Origin: Oscillospiraceae bacterium
GTDB taxonomy: Bacteria; Bacillota; Clostridia; Saccharofermentanales; Saccharofermentanaceae
Length of the DNA stretch: 64,000 nt
Assembly (NCBI GenBank): GCA_015069205.1
Contig: SVIZ01000005.1
Coordinates: forward strand, 73,377 to 137,376
Reading direction: 5' to 3'
Within the stretch, counting starts at the first letter, position 1. Each line of letters starts with the position of its first letter. A program made the position numbers and the translations under genes. Positions 54,823 to 62,995 of this stretch are shown here, piece after piece. The notes beneath the pieces were generated by a model. The model was given only the letters and a program-made list of their open reading frames with translations. It ran no database searches and was not told the DNA's origin.

Positions 54823-56028
54823 TCAGCCGATACCTTCTTTTTCCTTGAGGAGACGCTTGATCTTCTCAGTAGGATTGATAAGGCTTGAAAGCGAAGCATC
54901 GTGGTTGATGGCATCGATGAGGAGTGCGACGAACTTGCAGAGGTTAACGTCTGCAAACCAGGGAGCCTGAAGGAGTTCAGGTCTTCTGTAGATGAGGTTT
55001 GTAGCAAATACCTTGTTGATGATGCCTTCTTCGTATGCCTTGTTGAAGTGGTCGATGCCTTCTGTGAAGAGACCGAAAGTAACGGCGCAGAATACCTTGC
55101 GTGCACCGCGGTCCTTCATCTCGCGTGCGATATCGATCATGGAATCGCCTGATGAGATCATGTCGTCAACGATGAGGATATCCATGCCTTCAACGGAATC
55201 ACCGAGGAACTCGTGTGCAATGATCGGGTTTCTGCCGTTAACAACTGTTGTATAGTCTCTTCTCTTATAGAATGTTCCGAGAGGAACACCCAGGATGGAA
55301 GCGTAGTACATTGCTCTGCCGATACCGCCTTCATCAGGTGAGATGATCATGAACTTACCGGAAGAGAATGAGAGGTCAGGTACCTGACGGTACATTTCCT
55401 TGATGATCTGATATGTGGTAGGGAGGCTCTCGAAGCCTGCAAGAGGAATAGCGTTAGCAACTCTCTCGTCGTGAGCATCGAAAGTGATGATGTTTGCTAC
55501 GCCGAGATCGTAGAGTTCTTCAAGTGCAAAAGCGCAGTCCAAAGACTCTCTGGCATTTCTCTTGTGCTGACGGCTCTCGTAAAGGAAAGGCATTATGACA
55601 TTGATTCTTCTCGATTTACCGGAGCAAGCGAGAATGACACGCTTAAGATCCTGATAGTGATCGTCAGGGCTCATGCGGTTGTCTGTTCCGAACATCTTAT
55701 ATGTGCAGGAGCAGTTCATGATATCGCTGATGAGATAGAGGTCATGGCCTCTTACGGTATTCTTTACTACGGCTTTACCTTCTCCTGATGAGAATCTTGC
55801 GTTCTCAACGGGAATCGTGTAATCCTCTCTGAAGAATCCCGGGTAAGTATTGACGATCTGTTCCTTCTGGTATTCGGAACGCCTCTTGTTGAGATAGAAG
55901 TTTACCTTCTCGGTAAAATCTTCACTTCCTCGTAACGCAATAAGACCGATAGGTCCTACCGGCGCCATTGGGTTGTCGCCGTATTGGTCGTAGCGGGAAT
56001 AAGCTTTCTCGTCAGATGCTGATGTCAT
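54823..56028 (-). CDS. prs: Ribose-phosphate pyrophosphokinase, second tandem copy
   Basis: The 401-residue enzyme makes PRPP from ribose 5-phosphate and ATP for nucleotide, His and Trp synthesis. It has RINVIMPFLYESRQHKR, ITFDAHDERVANAIP (metal and ribose binding) and the PRPP loop ILIVDDMISSGDSM. The N-terminal part is about 70 residues longer than in the classical enzyme of 315 residues, a form I recall from clostridia. It is 24 bp from the first copy, with which it shares layout but many differing residues, including ESLDCAFAL versus ESYDCADML. Confidence 0.92.
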   Translation of the reverse strand: MTSASDEKAYSRYDQYGDNPMAPVGPIGLIALRGSEDFTEKVNFYLNKRRSEYQKEQIVNTYPGFFREDYTIPVENARFSSGEGKAVVKNTVRGHDLYLISDIMNCSCTYKMFGTDNRMSPDDHYQDLKRVILACSGKSRRINVIMPFLYESRQHKRNARESLDCAFALEELYDLGVANIITFDAHDERVANAIPLAGFESLPTTYQIIKEMYRQVPDLSFSSGKFMIISPDEGGIGRAMYYASILGVPLGTFYKRRDYTTVVNGRNPIIAHEFLGDSVEGMDILIVDDMISSGDSMIDIAREMKDRGARKVFCAVTFGLFTEGIDHFNKAYEEGIINKVFATNLIYRRPELLQAPWFADVNLCKFVALLIDAINHDASLSSLINPTEKIKRLLKEKEGIG

Positions 56029-56052
56029 AATTGCAGCCTGCCTTTCATGCCA

Positions 56053-57282
56053 TTATTGGTTTTCTGGTATATCAAATTCATCAAAAACCTCTTCGATCCT
56101 TATCTGGCTTGCAAGGTCTCTCAATCTTGCAGTCGAGTTGATAAGGTCGTAGACGGATTCGTCTGAATTAAGTGCGTCAATGATTCTGGCAACATAAGGG
56201 ACCATATTGGCCTCAAGATACCATTCGCGTGACTTGAGCTCTGCGGGTGAATAGATAAGGTTAGTAGTGCAGATGCACTTAATGGTTCCTTCTTCGTATG
56301 CCTTATCGAAAACTTCAAGTCCGTCAGTAAAAAGTCCGAAAGGAGCCAGGCAGTAAATGTCTTTAGCGCCTTTATCCTTGAGCTGTTTTGCTGTTCTGAG
56401 CATTGTGTTGCCTGAATTGATCATGTCGTCGATGAGAAGGATGTCCTTGCCCTCAACGTCTTCTCCCAGGAACTTAAATTCTCTGATGGGATGCTCACCG
56501 TTGACCTTGACCGTGTAGTCGCGGTGGCGGTAGAAAACACCCAAAGGGAGGTTAAGGTGGGAAGAGTAAAAAATAGCCCGTGATATTCCGGTCTCATCCG
56601 GGCTAACTACGAGCGTATGGTCTTTGTCCATCTTGATCGTTCCGAAACGGTTCAAAAGAGATGAAGTTATCTTGAACTGGCAACGGGGGAACTCGATTGA
56701 CATAAGAGGAACCGCATTCTCGATTCTCGCATCGTGCGGATCGAAGATGATGAGGTTGGATACTCCGAGCTTATAGAGCTTCTTGAGCATATCTGCGCAA
56801 TCGTAGGATTCTCTGTGTGAATCCAGCTTTTCGCGTCTGCCTTCGTAAACGAAGGGCATGATGACATTGATCCTCTTAGCCTTGCCCTTAAGAACAGAAA
56901 TGATCCTCAAAAGGTCCATATACTGGTCATCAGGGGAGATGACGTGTGATCCTTCGAGAATGTCATACTCAAAACTTCTTGCAAGTACGTCCGTGATAAC
57001 AAAGATATCGTGTCCTCTCACGCTCTCTGCAATGCCGAATTTGCCCTCGCCGGTCTGGAATCTGGTGAGCTGGGTGTCGATTATGTAATCTTCTCTGGCA
57101 TAGCCGGGATTATTGGCGTAAATGTTACCGGGTCTCTGAGCGTGGAGCTTTCTCTTTTGAGAAAGTACTTCAGATACCTGTCTTACAAATTCTTTGTTGG
57201 AAGTATGAGCAATGATTCCAATGGGACCGAAAGGTGCCAACTGTGTTTCCTTATAGCCTGTATTGACGTATAAGTCACTCAT
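56053..57282 (-). CDS. prs: Ribose-phosphate pyrophosphokinase, first tandem copy
   Basis: The 409-residue paralogue has the same layout as its neighbour: RINVIMPFVYEGRREK, LIIFDPHDARIENAVP and the PRPP loop ILLIDDMINSGNTM. FDPHD replaces the usual FDAHD. The start was placed at ATG 57282 with GAGGGG 12 bp upstream, a long spacing; the TTG at 57303 lacks a site. It is the first gene of the unit that runs through the second copy, the small membrane protein and rqcH. Confidence 0.92.
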   Translation of the reverse strand: MSDLYVNTGYKETQLAPFGPIGIIAHTSNKEFVRQVSEVLSQKRKLHAQRPGNIYANNPGYAREDYIIDTQLTRFQTGEGKFGIAESVRGHDIFVITDVLARSFEYDILEGSHVISPDDQYMDLLRIISVLKGKAKRINVIMPFVYEGRREKLDSHRESYDCADMLKKLYKLGVSNLIIFDPHDARIENAVPLMSIEFPRCQFKITSSLLNRFGTIKMDKDHTLVVSPDETGISRAIFYSSHLNLPLGVFYRHRDYTVKVNGEHPIREFKFLGEDVEGKDILLIDDMINSGNTMLRTAKQLKDKGAKDIYCLAPFGLFTDGLEVFDKAYEEGTIKCICTTNLIYSPAELKSREWYLEANMVPYVARIIDALNSDESVYDLINSTARLRDLASQIRIEEVFDEFDIPENQ

Positions 57283-57391
57283 GGCAGATGTGGTCCCCCT
57301 CAAATTTTTCTATTAAAATAATATCCAAGTCGGAAAACAATTCAAAGTGCGGAACGATAAAAAAATGCACGAAAAGTTAATGAAAGATTGT

Positions 57392-58000
57392 TCAATCTTT
57401 GCATACCTCATCAGAGAGTGCCTGCTTTAAATCATTTATTCCTGATTTTTGAGGATTAGTCTCACTTGATGAAACCGCGAAAACCCTTGCATCTTCAGCA
57501 AAATCAAGACTCTTTGACATCATTTGCAGCTGTTTTCTGACCTGCTGCGCAGAGAGCTTGTCACACTTGGTGAATACTAAAAAGTAAGGAAGATTTGCAC
57601 TGTTAAGATAGTTCAGCATTCCAATATCGTCTTTAGACGGCTCATGTCTTATATCAATGAGTAAAAGAACAAGGTCAATTCCTTTTCTGACCCTGAAATA
57701 ATTATCACAAAGTTCCGAAAAACCTCTTGATTTATCCTTTGAAGCCTTTGAATAACCGTATCCGGGAAGATCAGCAAGTATAGCCTGTCCGTCCATGTCG
57801 AAATATATGATCTGCTGCGTCTTGCCCGGTGTCTGTGATACCCTTGCAAGCTTGCTATTATTGCCCAAAGCATTTACAAGTGAAGACTTGCCGACATTGG
57901 ATCTTCCGGCCAGTACGATCTCCGGCAGTTTCTCGTCAGGGAGGTCCTTGATATTTGCGCATGTCTTAAAGTATTTGATCTTTCCGTAATTGATAGCCAT
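57392..58000 (-). CDS. engB: Ribosome biogenesis GTPase EngB/YsxC
   Basis: The 202-residue GTPase assists assembly of the large ribosomal subunit. It has G1 AGRSNVGKSS (31-40), the G2 region SQTPGKTQ, G3 DLPGYGYSK, G4 FTKCDKL and G5 SSSE. ATG 58000 gives the usual family N-terminus and length. The frame stays open to TTG 58066, which would add a repetitive KTDKKADKTDK stretch encoded by TTGTCGGTTTT repeats; neither start has a clear ribosome site. It is divergent from comEC. Confidence 0.93.
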   Translation of the reverse strand: MAINYGKIKYFKTCANIKDLPDEKLPEIVLAGRSNVGKSSLVNALGNNSKLARVSQTPGKTQQIIYFDMDGQAILADLPGYGYSKASKDKSRGFSELCDNYFRVRKGIDLVLLLIDIRHEPSKDDIGMLNYLNSANLPYFLVFTKCDKLSAQQVRKQLQMMSKSLDFAEDARVFAVSSSETNPQKSGINDLKQALSDEVCKD

Positions 58001-58110
58001 GTTTATAACTCTGTTCAAAGTGTTCAACTTGTCGGTTTTGTCGGCTTTTTTGTCGGTTTTGGCCAAATAATGAGACGAAAACCGACAAGGGTCCGCATTA
58101 GAATTTTAAC

Positions 58111-60492
58111 ATGAAGGACTACTATGGCAAAACTTACAGGAATAAAGGGTATCTGAGTGTCCGATCCTCATTGCGCAGGCGCCTTTGTTCGTATGGTTCT
58201 GATGCCCGTAATCTGCTTGGCGCGGTTAAGAAGAGACCGCTTGTTCTGCCTGCATTTTTAATGATAGCCTGCAGTTTTAGCTGTTATTATTCTTCATCAT
58301 TTATTCCTTCTGTTGTTTTGGCTTGTATAATTATCGGCTTTTGTGTGCATGGAATGAAGCATGTTTCAATCAATAAACCGGTGTTTTTGTCCGTGGCATT
58401 AATGTTTTGCTCCGTGCTTGTATATATCGGTTTATATATCGGGTCCCGTCTTAACGCTTCCTTTGATTCCCGGGATCGTTATATTTGTACGGTAACATCG
58501 GCATCTTACAATATCTCGGGTGAAATGGACCTTACAGTAAAACTCGAAGGCGGAGCGTTAGCACATGCTAACTTTTATTGCGATCACGAATCTTTCTATC
58601 CCGGTGATTCTTTGGTTATATATGGAAATTTAAAAAAGCCTTCTTCGGCAGGTAATCCGGGCGAGTTTGATTATTGCAAAACTTTAAGGAAAAAGGGCAT
58701 TCTGTATGTTGTTTCCTGTGAACGGTATGAATTTATTGATAAAGCCGGTTTTCCACTTAAAATCACCGGTTCTGTCCAGAGGTTTTTCTATGAGCTGAGA
58801 CGGCAGTCCTTTGATGCCGTGACTTCATTTTTCGATGATACTGACAAATCCCTTGCCGCAGCAGTCTGCCTTGGGGACAAATCCCTTATATCTTCTGATG
58901 TTAAGCGTGATTTCAAGATGTCCTGCTGTTCACATCTTTTGGCTGTATCCGGCACGCATTTTGCCGGTTTTATGTCATGCATTCCGATGGCGCTCAACGT
59001 GTTTAAGGTTAAGCGCAAAAACGCATTCATTGTACAGGTGTTATTCTGCCTTTTGATCGGTTGTCTTACGGGATGGAGCGATTCGGTTACAAGGGCCGCG
59101 ATAATGAGCATCTGCCTTTTTGCCGACAGGGAATGGCTTTCTGCTTTAAGTCTTGCTTCTGTCATCATGATATCAGCTGATCCATTTTGCCCGTTGTCTT
59201 CAGGTTTTCAGATGAGTTTCTGTGCTGTCATCGCCATAAAGGTATATTCCGGAAAGATTTCTGAATTCCTGATCAAGCTGCATTTGGGAGAGAAGACGGC
59301 TTCTGTCATTAGCGTTCCCATTGCTGCAGTGCTCGGCATGATCCCATTCTGGTCTGACATATCGATGAGACCGGACGTTGAGCATCTTTTTATTCAAATT
59401 GCCGGTTCCTTCATTGCGGGTGCGGCCTGTACATTCTTTATTCCGTGCGTTCTTTTGTGTTATCTTCTGCCTTTTTGGAGCCGTTATCTTTCCGTGCCTT
59501 TGAAACTCTGCCTTGAACTGCTTTTGCGCATTGTTAATATCGGCAGTTCCCTTAGTGAAATGGGTGGTAGTCCGGTACATCTAAACTCTTATCTCTTGCT
59601 GATTTTTGGGTTAACGGTATTTCTTTTTATGCTTCCGCCTTCTGTCCTGCGCCGCTTGTTCCTGAAGCCTGCAGCCTTTGTTTTGGCCGTAGCCGTTGGT
59701 GTTAACGCGTTCACGCTGATAAGAAAACCAACATGTCAGGTTGTTTTTGCCGATGTCGGACAGGGGGACTGCTGCCTGATAATAACTCCTGACAAAACCT
59801 GCCTGATCGATGCCGGTACTTATGATGAAGGCAGTACAACTGTAAGTGATCTTCTCGATTATTACGGCATTTACCGGGTAGATATCTGTGTCATGAGCCA
59901 CTGGGATGTCGATCATGCCGGCGGAATAGCAGCACTTTGCGATCAGGGAAGAACCAGTACCATACTTACTTCATATGTTCCTTTACCGGATGCTTATGAC
60001 AAGGACGTTCAGGAGTTTCTGTTGTCCACATCCTTGAGTGGGTCTGACAATTCATGCTTTTTGTCACAGCTTCAAGGCATTTACGAACGCGACAGGGTGT
60101 ATTTGTCGGAAAGCGTTTATTTCGATGTGCTGTATCCGTCTTCAAATCTAGGCGGCGGCAATGAAAACAGCCTCGTACTGAAGCTTCGCGTATTGGACTC
60201 AGATGAAACAAGCATATTGTTTACCGGCGATATCGGAATGTCTACTGAGGCTGAGATACTTGAAGCCGGCATAGATCCCGACTGCGATATCCTTAAAGTT
60301 GCCCATCACGGCTCGAAATACTCATCCTCCATGGAATTCATCGAAGCCTGCTCGCCCGATGCTGCCGTCATCTCCGTCGGCGCCCACAACTTCTACGGCC
60401 ACCCGGCCCCGGCCACCTTGGACCGCCTCAATTCCTACGGCTGCGAAGTGTTCAGAACAGATGAAGAGGGGGCGGTAGTAATGGAGTTTTGA
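58111..60492 (+). CDS. comEC: ComEC/Rec2 DNA-uptake channel protein
   Basis: The 793-residue protein forms the membrane channel for single-stranded DNA during transformation. It has early membrane spans, an N-terminal OB-like domain (about 110-200), the Competence domain with LLAVSGTHFAGF (about 270-280) and RAAIMSICLF, and a C-terminal metallo-beta-lactamase domain (FADVGQGDCCLI, MSHWDVDHAGG at 595-605, VAHHGSKYSS). The length is complete. No ribosome site precedes ATG 58111. The palindrome array starts 8 bp after its stop. Confidence 0.95.
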   Translation: MKDYYGKTYRNKGYLSVRSSLRRRLCSYGSDARNLLGAVKKRPLVLPAFLMIACSFSCYYSSSFIPSVVLACIIIGFCVHGMKHVSINKPVFLSVALMFCSVLVYIGLYIGSRLNASFDSRDRYICTVTSASYNISGEMDLTVKLEGGALAHANFYCDHESFYPGDSLVIYGNLKKPSSAGNPGEFDYCKTLRKKGILYVVSCERYEFIDKAGFPLKITGSVQRFFYELRRQSFDAVTSFFDDTDKSLAAAVCLGDKSLISSDVKRDFKMSCCSHLLAVSGTHFAGFMSCIPMALNVFKVKRKNAFIVQVLFCLLIGCLTGWSDSVTRAAIMSICLFADREWLSALSLASVIMISADPFCPLSSGFQMSFCAVIAIKVYSGKISEFLIKLHLGEKTASVISVPIAAVLGMIPFWSDISMRPDVEHLFIQIAGSFIAGAACTFFIPCVLLCYLLPFWSRYLSVPLKLCLELLLRIVNIGSSLSEMGGSPVHLNSYLLLIFGLTVFLFMLPPSVLRRLFLKPAAFVLAVAVGVNAFTLIRKPTCQVVFADVGQGDCCLIITPDKTCLIDAGTYDEGSTTVSDLLDYYGIYRVDICVMSHWDVDHAGGIAALCDQGRTSTILTSYVPLPDAYDKDVQEFLLSTSLSGSDNSCFLSQLQGIYERDRVYLSESVYFDVLYPSSNLGGGNENSLVLKLRVLDSDETSILFTGDIGMSTEAEILEAGIDPDCDILKVAHHGSKYSSSMEFIEACSPDAAVISVGAHNFYGHPAPATLDRLNSYGCEVFRTDEEGAVVMEF

Positions 60493-60499
60493 GGGAGGA

Positions 60500-60757
60500 T
60501 ACCTACTAAATTATAATTTTGCATTTTGGTAGGTGTGTTTTTCGTGTTTATGGTACTCGAAAATCCCAAATAGTACCTACTAAAACCCATTTTTGATTTT
60601 TAGTAGGTAATTCCTTGTTGGTTTTCAACTCGTTTTCGCTATCTCGATACCTACTAAAATCCATTTTCGGTGTTTAGTAGGTGTTCATCGACGTTTTTAA
60701 GGTCAAATAAATGCTGTTTTGTACCTACTAAATCGAGATTTTAGATTTTAGTAGGTA
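60500..60757. repeat. Array of four palindromic units at a 74-bp step (TACCTACTA...TAGTAGGTA)
   Basis: Units of 36 bp start at 60500, 60574, 60648 and 60722. Each starts TACCTACTAAA and ends TTTAGTAGGT(A/G) or TTTGGTAGGTG, with a 14-base central part that differs in every unit. The three linkers (60536-60573, 60610-60647, 60684-60721) are all exactly 38 bp and unrelated to each other. The last unit ends 18 bp before the nuclease-like ORF, so it lies in its promoter or leader. The ends match those at 684-1090. Confidence 0.93.
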
Positions 60758-60775
60758 TTACGGAAGGAGAATACT

Positions 60776-61579
60776 ATGAATGAATATATTCAATTGTTAC
60801 AAAGCAGGAAGGAACTGTTGGTAAAGCTTAAACAAAAATCTCTCAAACGTCTTGGAAATCTTAAATACAAAGGCCAGCCCCGATATCATATAAGAGTGTA
60901 TTCGGATAAGGACCAAATATATATAAGAGTGCCTGGAAATAATGAGGAGCAGTATCTGAAATCCAGTAAACGTCAGGTTGCTGCTGATATTGCTTCATAT
61001 GATTATCTTAAAGGAATCGTTAAGAGGATTGATGCTGAATTAAAACATGTTAACTGGTTGCTAAAGACAGGTGCAAAGCAATTGCCGGAAGACTACTATG
61101 AATCGCTTAGTAAAGGAAGGCAAAAATTAATCGACCCAATCTGGCATACCGATGAGCAGTTTGTTTATTCATGGCTGTCAAAGCCATATATTGGCAAAGG
61201 ATTTGAGGAAGAAGATTCAGAGTTCTATACGGATAAGAACGAGAGAGTAAGATCGAAATCGGAAATCCTTATAGCAAACGCTTTAGGAAAGCACAATGTT
61301 CCATACAAATATGAATGTCCGATAATTCTAAAGGGAATGGGGAAAATACATCCGGATTTTACGGCTCTGAATGTTAAAAGGCGAAAAATCTATTATTGGG
61401 AGCATTTAGGTAAGCTGGATGATCCTGATTATGCGAGAAAGAATGTATTCAGGATTAATACATACGAGAAGAATGGAATATTCCACGGCGAAAACCTGAT
61501 TACAACTTGGGAAACCAGCACGCTCCCACTCGACGTAAAGCTTGTTGACGAACTTATAAACCATTATCTCCTGGAATGA
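60776..61579 (+). CDS. PD-(D/E)XK nuclease-like protein next to the palindrome array
   Basis: The 267-residue protein has a charged, helical N-terminal half (1-150). The C-terminal half looks like a PD-(D/E)XK nuclease: RSKSEILIANAL gives the first Glu (about 162), GKIHPDFTAL the Asp (about 198), and YYWEHLGKL the Glu-x-x motif (about 212). There is no helicase or methylase domain. AAGGAG precedes ATG 60776. Its codon use is more A/T-rich than that of its neighbours, which hints at transfer. A 74-bp-step palindrome array lies directly upstream and a 63-bp duplication begins at its stop codon. The DNA target is unknown. Confidence 0.7.
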   Translation: MNEYIQLLQSRKELLVKLKQKSLKRLGNLKYKGQPRYHIRVYSDKDQIYIRVPGNNEEQYLKSSKRQVAADIASYDYLKGIVKRIDAELKHVNWLLKTGAKQLPEDYYESLSKGRQKLIDPIWHTDEQFVYSWLSKPYIGKGFEEEDSEFYTDKNERVRSKSEILIANALGKHNVPYKYECPIILKGMGKIHPDFTALNVKRRKIYYWEHLGKLDDPDYARKNVFRINTYEKNGIFHGENLITTWETSTLPLDVKLVDELINHYLLE

Positions 61580-61698
61580 CGGCCCAAACAGTCACGGCAG
61601 AGACCAATACTGCATTCTCAATACTGCTATCTCTTGGAATAACTGCCCAAATATACAAGGCAGTTACCAATACAGCTTTGCCCAATTTTGTCCCTATA
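61573..61698. repeat. Imperfect 63-bp direct duplication with internal inverted repeats
   Basis: GGAATGACGGCCCAAA (61573) and GGAATAACTGCCCAAA (61636) start 63 bp apart, and both continue with a similar GGCAG...ACCAATAC. The second copy holds AACTGCC...GGCAGTT as an inverted repeat. The first copy overlaps the nuclease stop codon. The remaining gap to 61801 contains a TATAAT near 61728 and the leader of the lysozyme gene. Confidence 0.55.
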
Positions 61699-61801
61699 TG
61701 TGCATTAGATTTCGGACTTTGTTTGTTATAATCGGGTGAGTATATGGGACATATATGGGAAAAATAGGAAAGGTCCGGCGGGGAGCCGGAGATAGGAGAC
61801 T

Positions 61802-62989
61802 ATGCATAGTAAAGTTAATAAGTTAGTAAGGTCGCTGACCGGTGCCATGCTTGTGGCATCTGTTGTGGTTGCATCATTTACGGGATGCACTACTGGACAG
61901 ACTGAGAATACGGACGGTATGCGCGACGGCAACGACATCAACACATTTGAGACTACGGAGGAGACGGAGCCTGAGGCTACACCGACTCCGACTAATACTC
62001 CGACACCCACACCGAGTCCTACACCGGCTATTCCTCATATGGATATGCCCGAAGTAGATACAACTGCACCGTTCTTCCTTACTCTTCCGGAGAGTGTAAG
62101 TATTGAGAACGGCAGTGAGTTTGATATCAACAGACATATCGGCTATATCGATGACTGCGACAGCAATGTTGACCTTCAGATCGACGGCGAAGTTGATACG
62201 TCTGAAGACGGCAGTTATGCGCTTTCGCTTACTATTACTGATGATGCAGGCAATTCGAAGACGGGCAGCATGACTGTTAATGTATACACACCAAGCAGCA
62301 GCGGCGGTGGCGGAGGAGGCGGCTCTTCCGAGCATACAACGCTTGCATACAGCGATTTTATCGACAGATATCCCGCAGCTGACATCGCACATGGTATTGA
62401 TGTATCAAGATATCAGGGTGATATCGATTTTGAAGCTGTCAAAGCTGCAGGATGCGATTTCGTTATGCTCAGAGCCATGATCTATAACAACGGCGAGCTT
62501 GGCGTGGACAGAAAGTTTGAAGAATATTATGCTGATGCCAAGGCTGCGGGCCTTTTGATCGGTGTTTATTACTATTCGACAGACAGCACGATTGAGATGC
62601 TCCATGAACATTGCGATGAATTGCTCGCAGTCCTTAACGGCAAAGAACTTGACCTTCCGGTTGCTTTCGACTGGGAGAGCTGGGCTCATTTCCAGAAATA
62701 TCAGATGAGCATTATAGATATCAATAACCTGTTCTACGAATTTGCGGGTATTATGGAAGAGAACGGATACAGCACGATCCTTTATTCCAGCAAGTATTAC
62801 CTGGAGATAATCTGGGAACCGGCAGGTTATGATGTATGGCTTGCACATTATGTAAAAGAGACCTCTTATGAGGGCGACTATACAATGTGGCAGACAGGTT
62901 CGATCGGAAGGATCGACGGCTGTGACGAAGACGTTGATACGGATATCCTGTTCAAGAGCAGATATCCGGAGTTGTTCGGAGGGACATAA
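61802..62989 (+). CDS. GH25 lysozyme-like lipoprotein with Ig-like domain
   Basis: The 395-residue protein should cut peptidoglycan between MurNAc and GlcNAc. It has a signal peptide with lipobox SFTGC (Cys 29), a Thr/Pro linker, an Ig-like beta domain (about 80-160), a Gly-rich linker of seven Gly, and the GH25 domain (about 198-390). Key motifs are HGIDVSRYQGDIDF and VAFDWESW with the catalytic acidic residues. TAGGAG precedes ATG 61802. It ends 6 bp before holA. Confidence 0.93.
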   Translation: MHSKVNKLVRSLTGAMLVASVVVASFTGCTTGQTENTDGMRDGNDINTFETTEETEPEATPTPTNTPTPTPSPTPAIPHMDMPEVDTTAPFFLTLPESVSIENGSEFDINRHIGYIDDCDSNVDLQIDGEVDTSEDGSYALSLTITDDAGNSKTGSMTVNVYTPSSSGGGGGGGSSEHTTLAYSDFIDRYPAADIAHGIDVSRYQGDIDFEAVKAAGCDFVMLRAMIYNNGELGVDRKFEEYYADAKAAGLLIGVYYYSTDSTIEMLHEHCDELLAVLNGKELDLPVAFDWESWAHFQKYQMSIIDINNLFYEFAGIMEENGYSTILYSSKYYLEIIWEPAGYDVWLAHYVKETSYEGDYTMWQTGSIGRIDGCDEDVDTDILFKSRYPELFGGT

Positions 62990-62995
62990 CTTAAA

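Noticed and set aside
58029..58088. TTGTCGGTTTT repeats as a regulatory array between engB and comEC
   Set aside because: Three direct copies and one inverted copy lie here, but the spacing is irregular, and they may just be the 5' leader or N-terminus of engB; too little to claim a function.
60500..60757. CRISPR array with 36-bp repeats and 38-bp spacers
   Set aside because: The 36-bp units share only about 11 bases at each end; the 14 central bases differ in every unit. CRISPR repeats are conserved throughout, and no cas gene is in the window.
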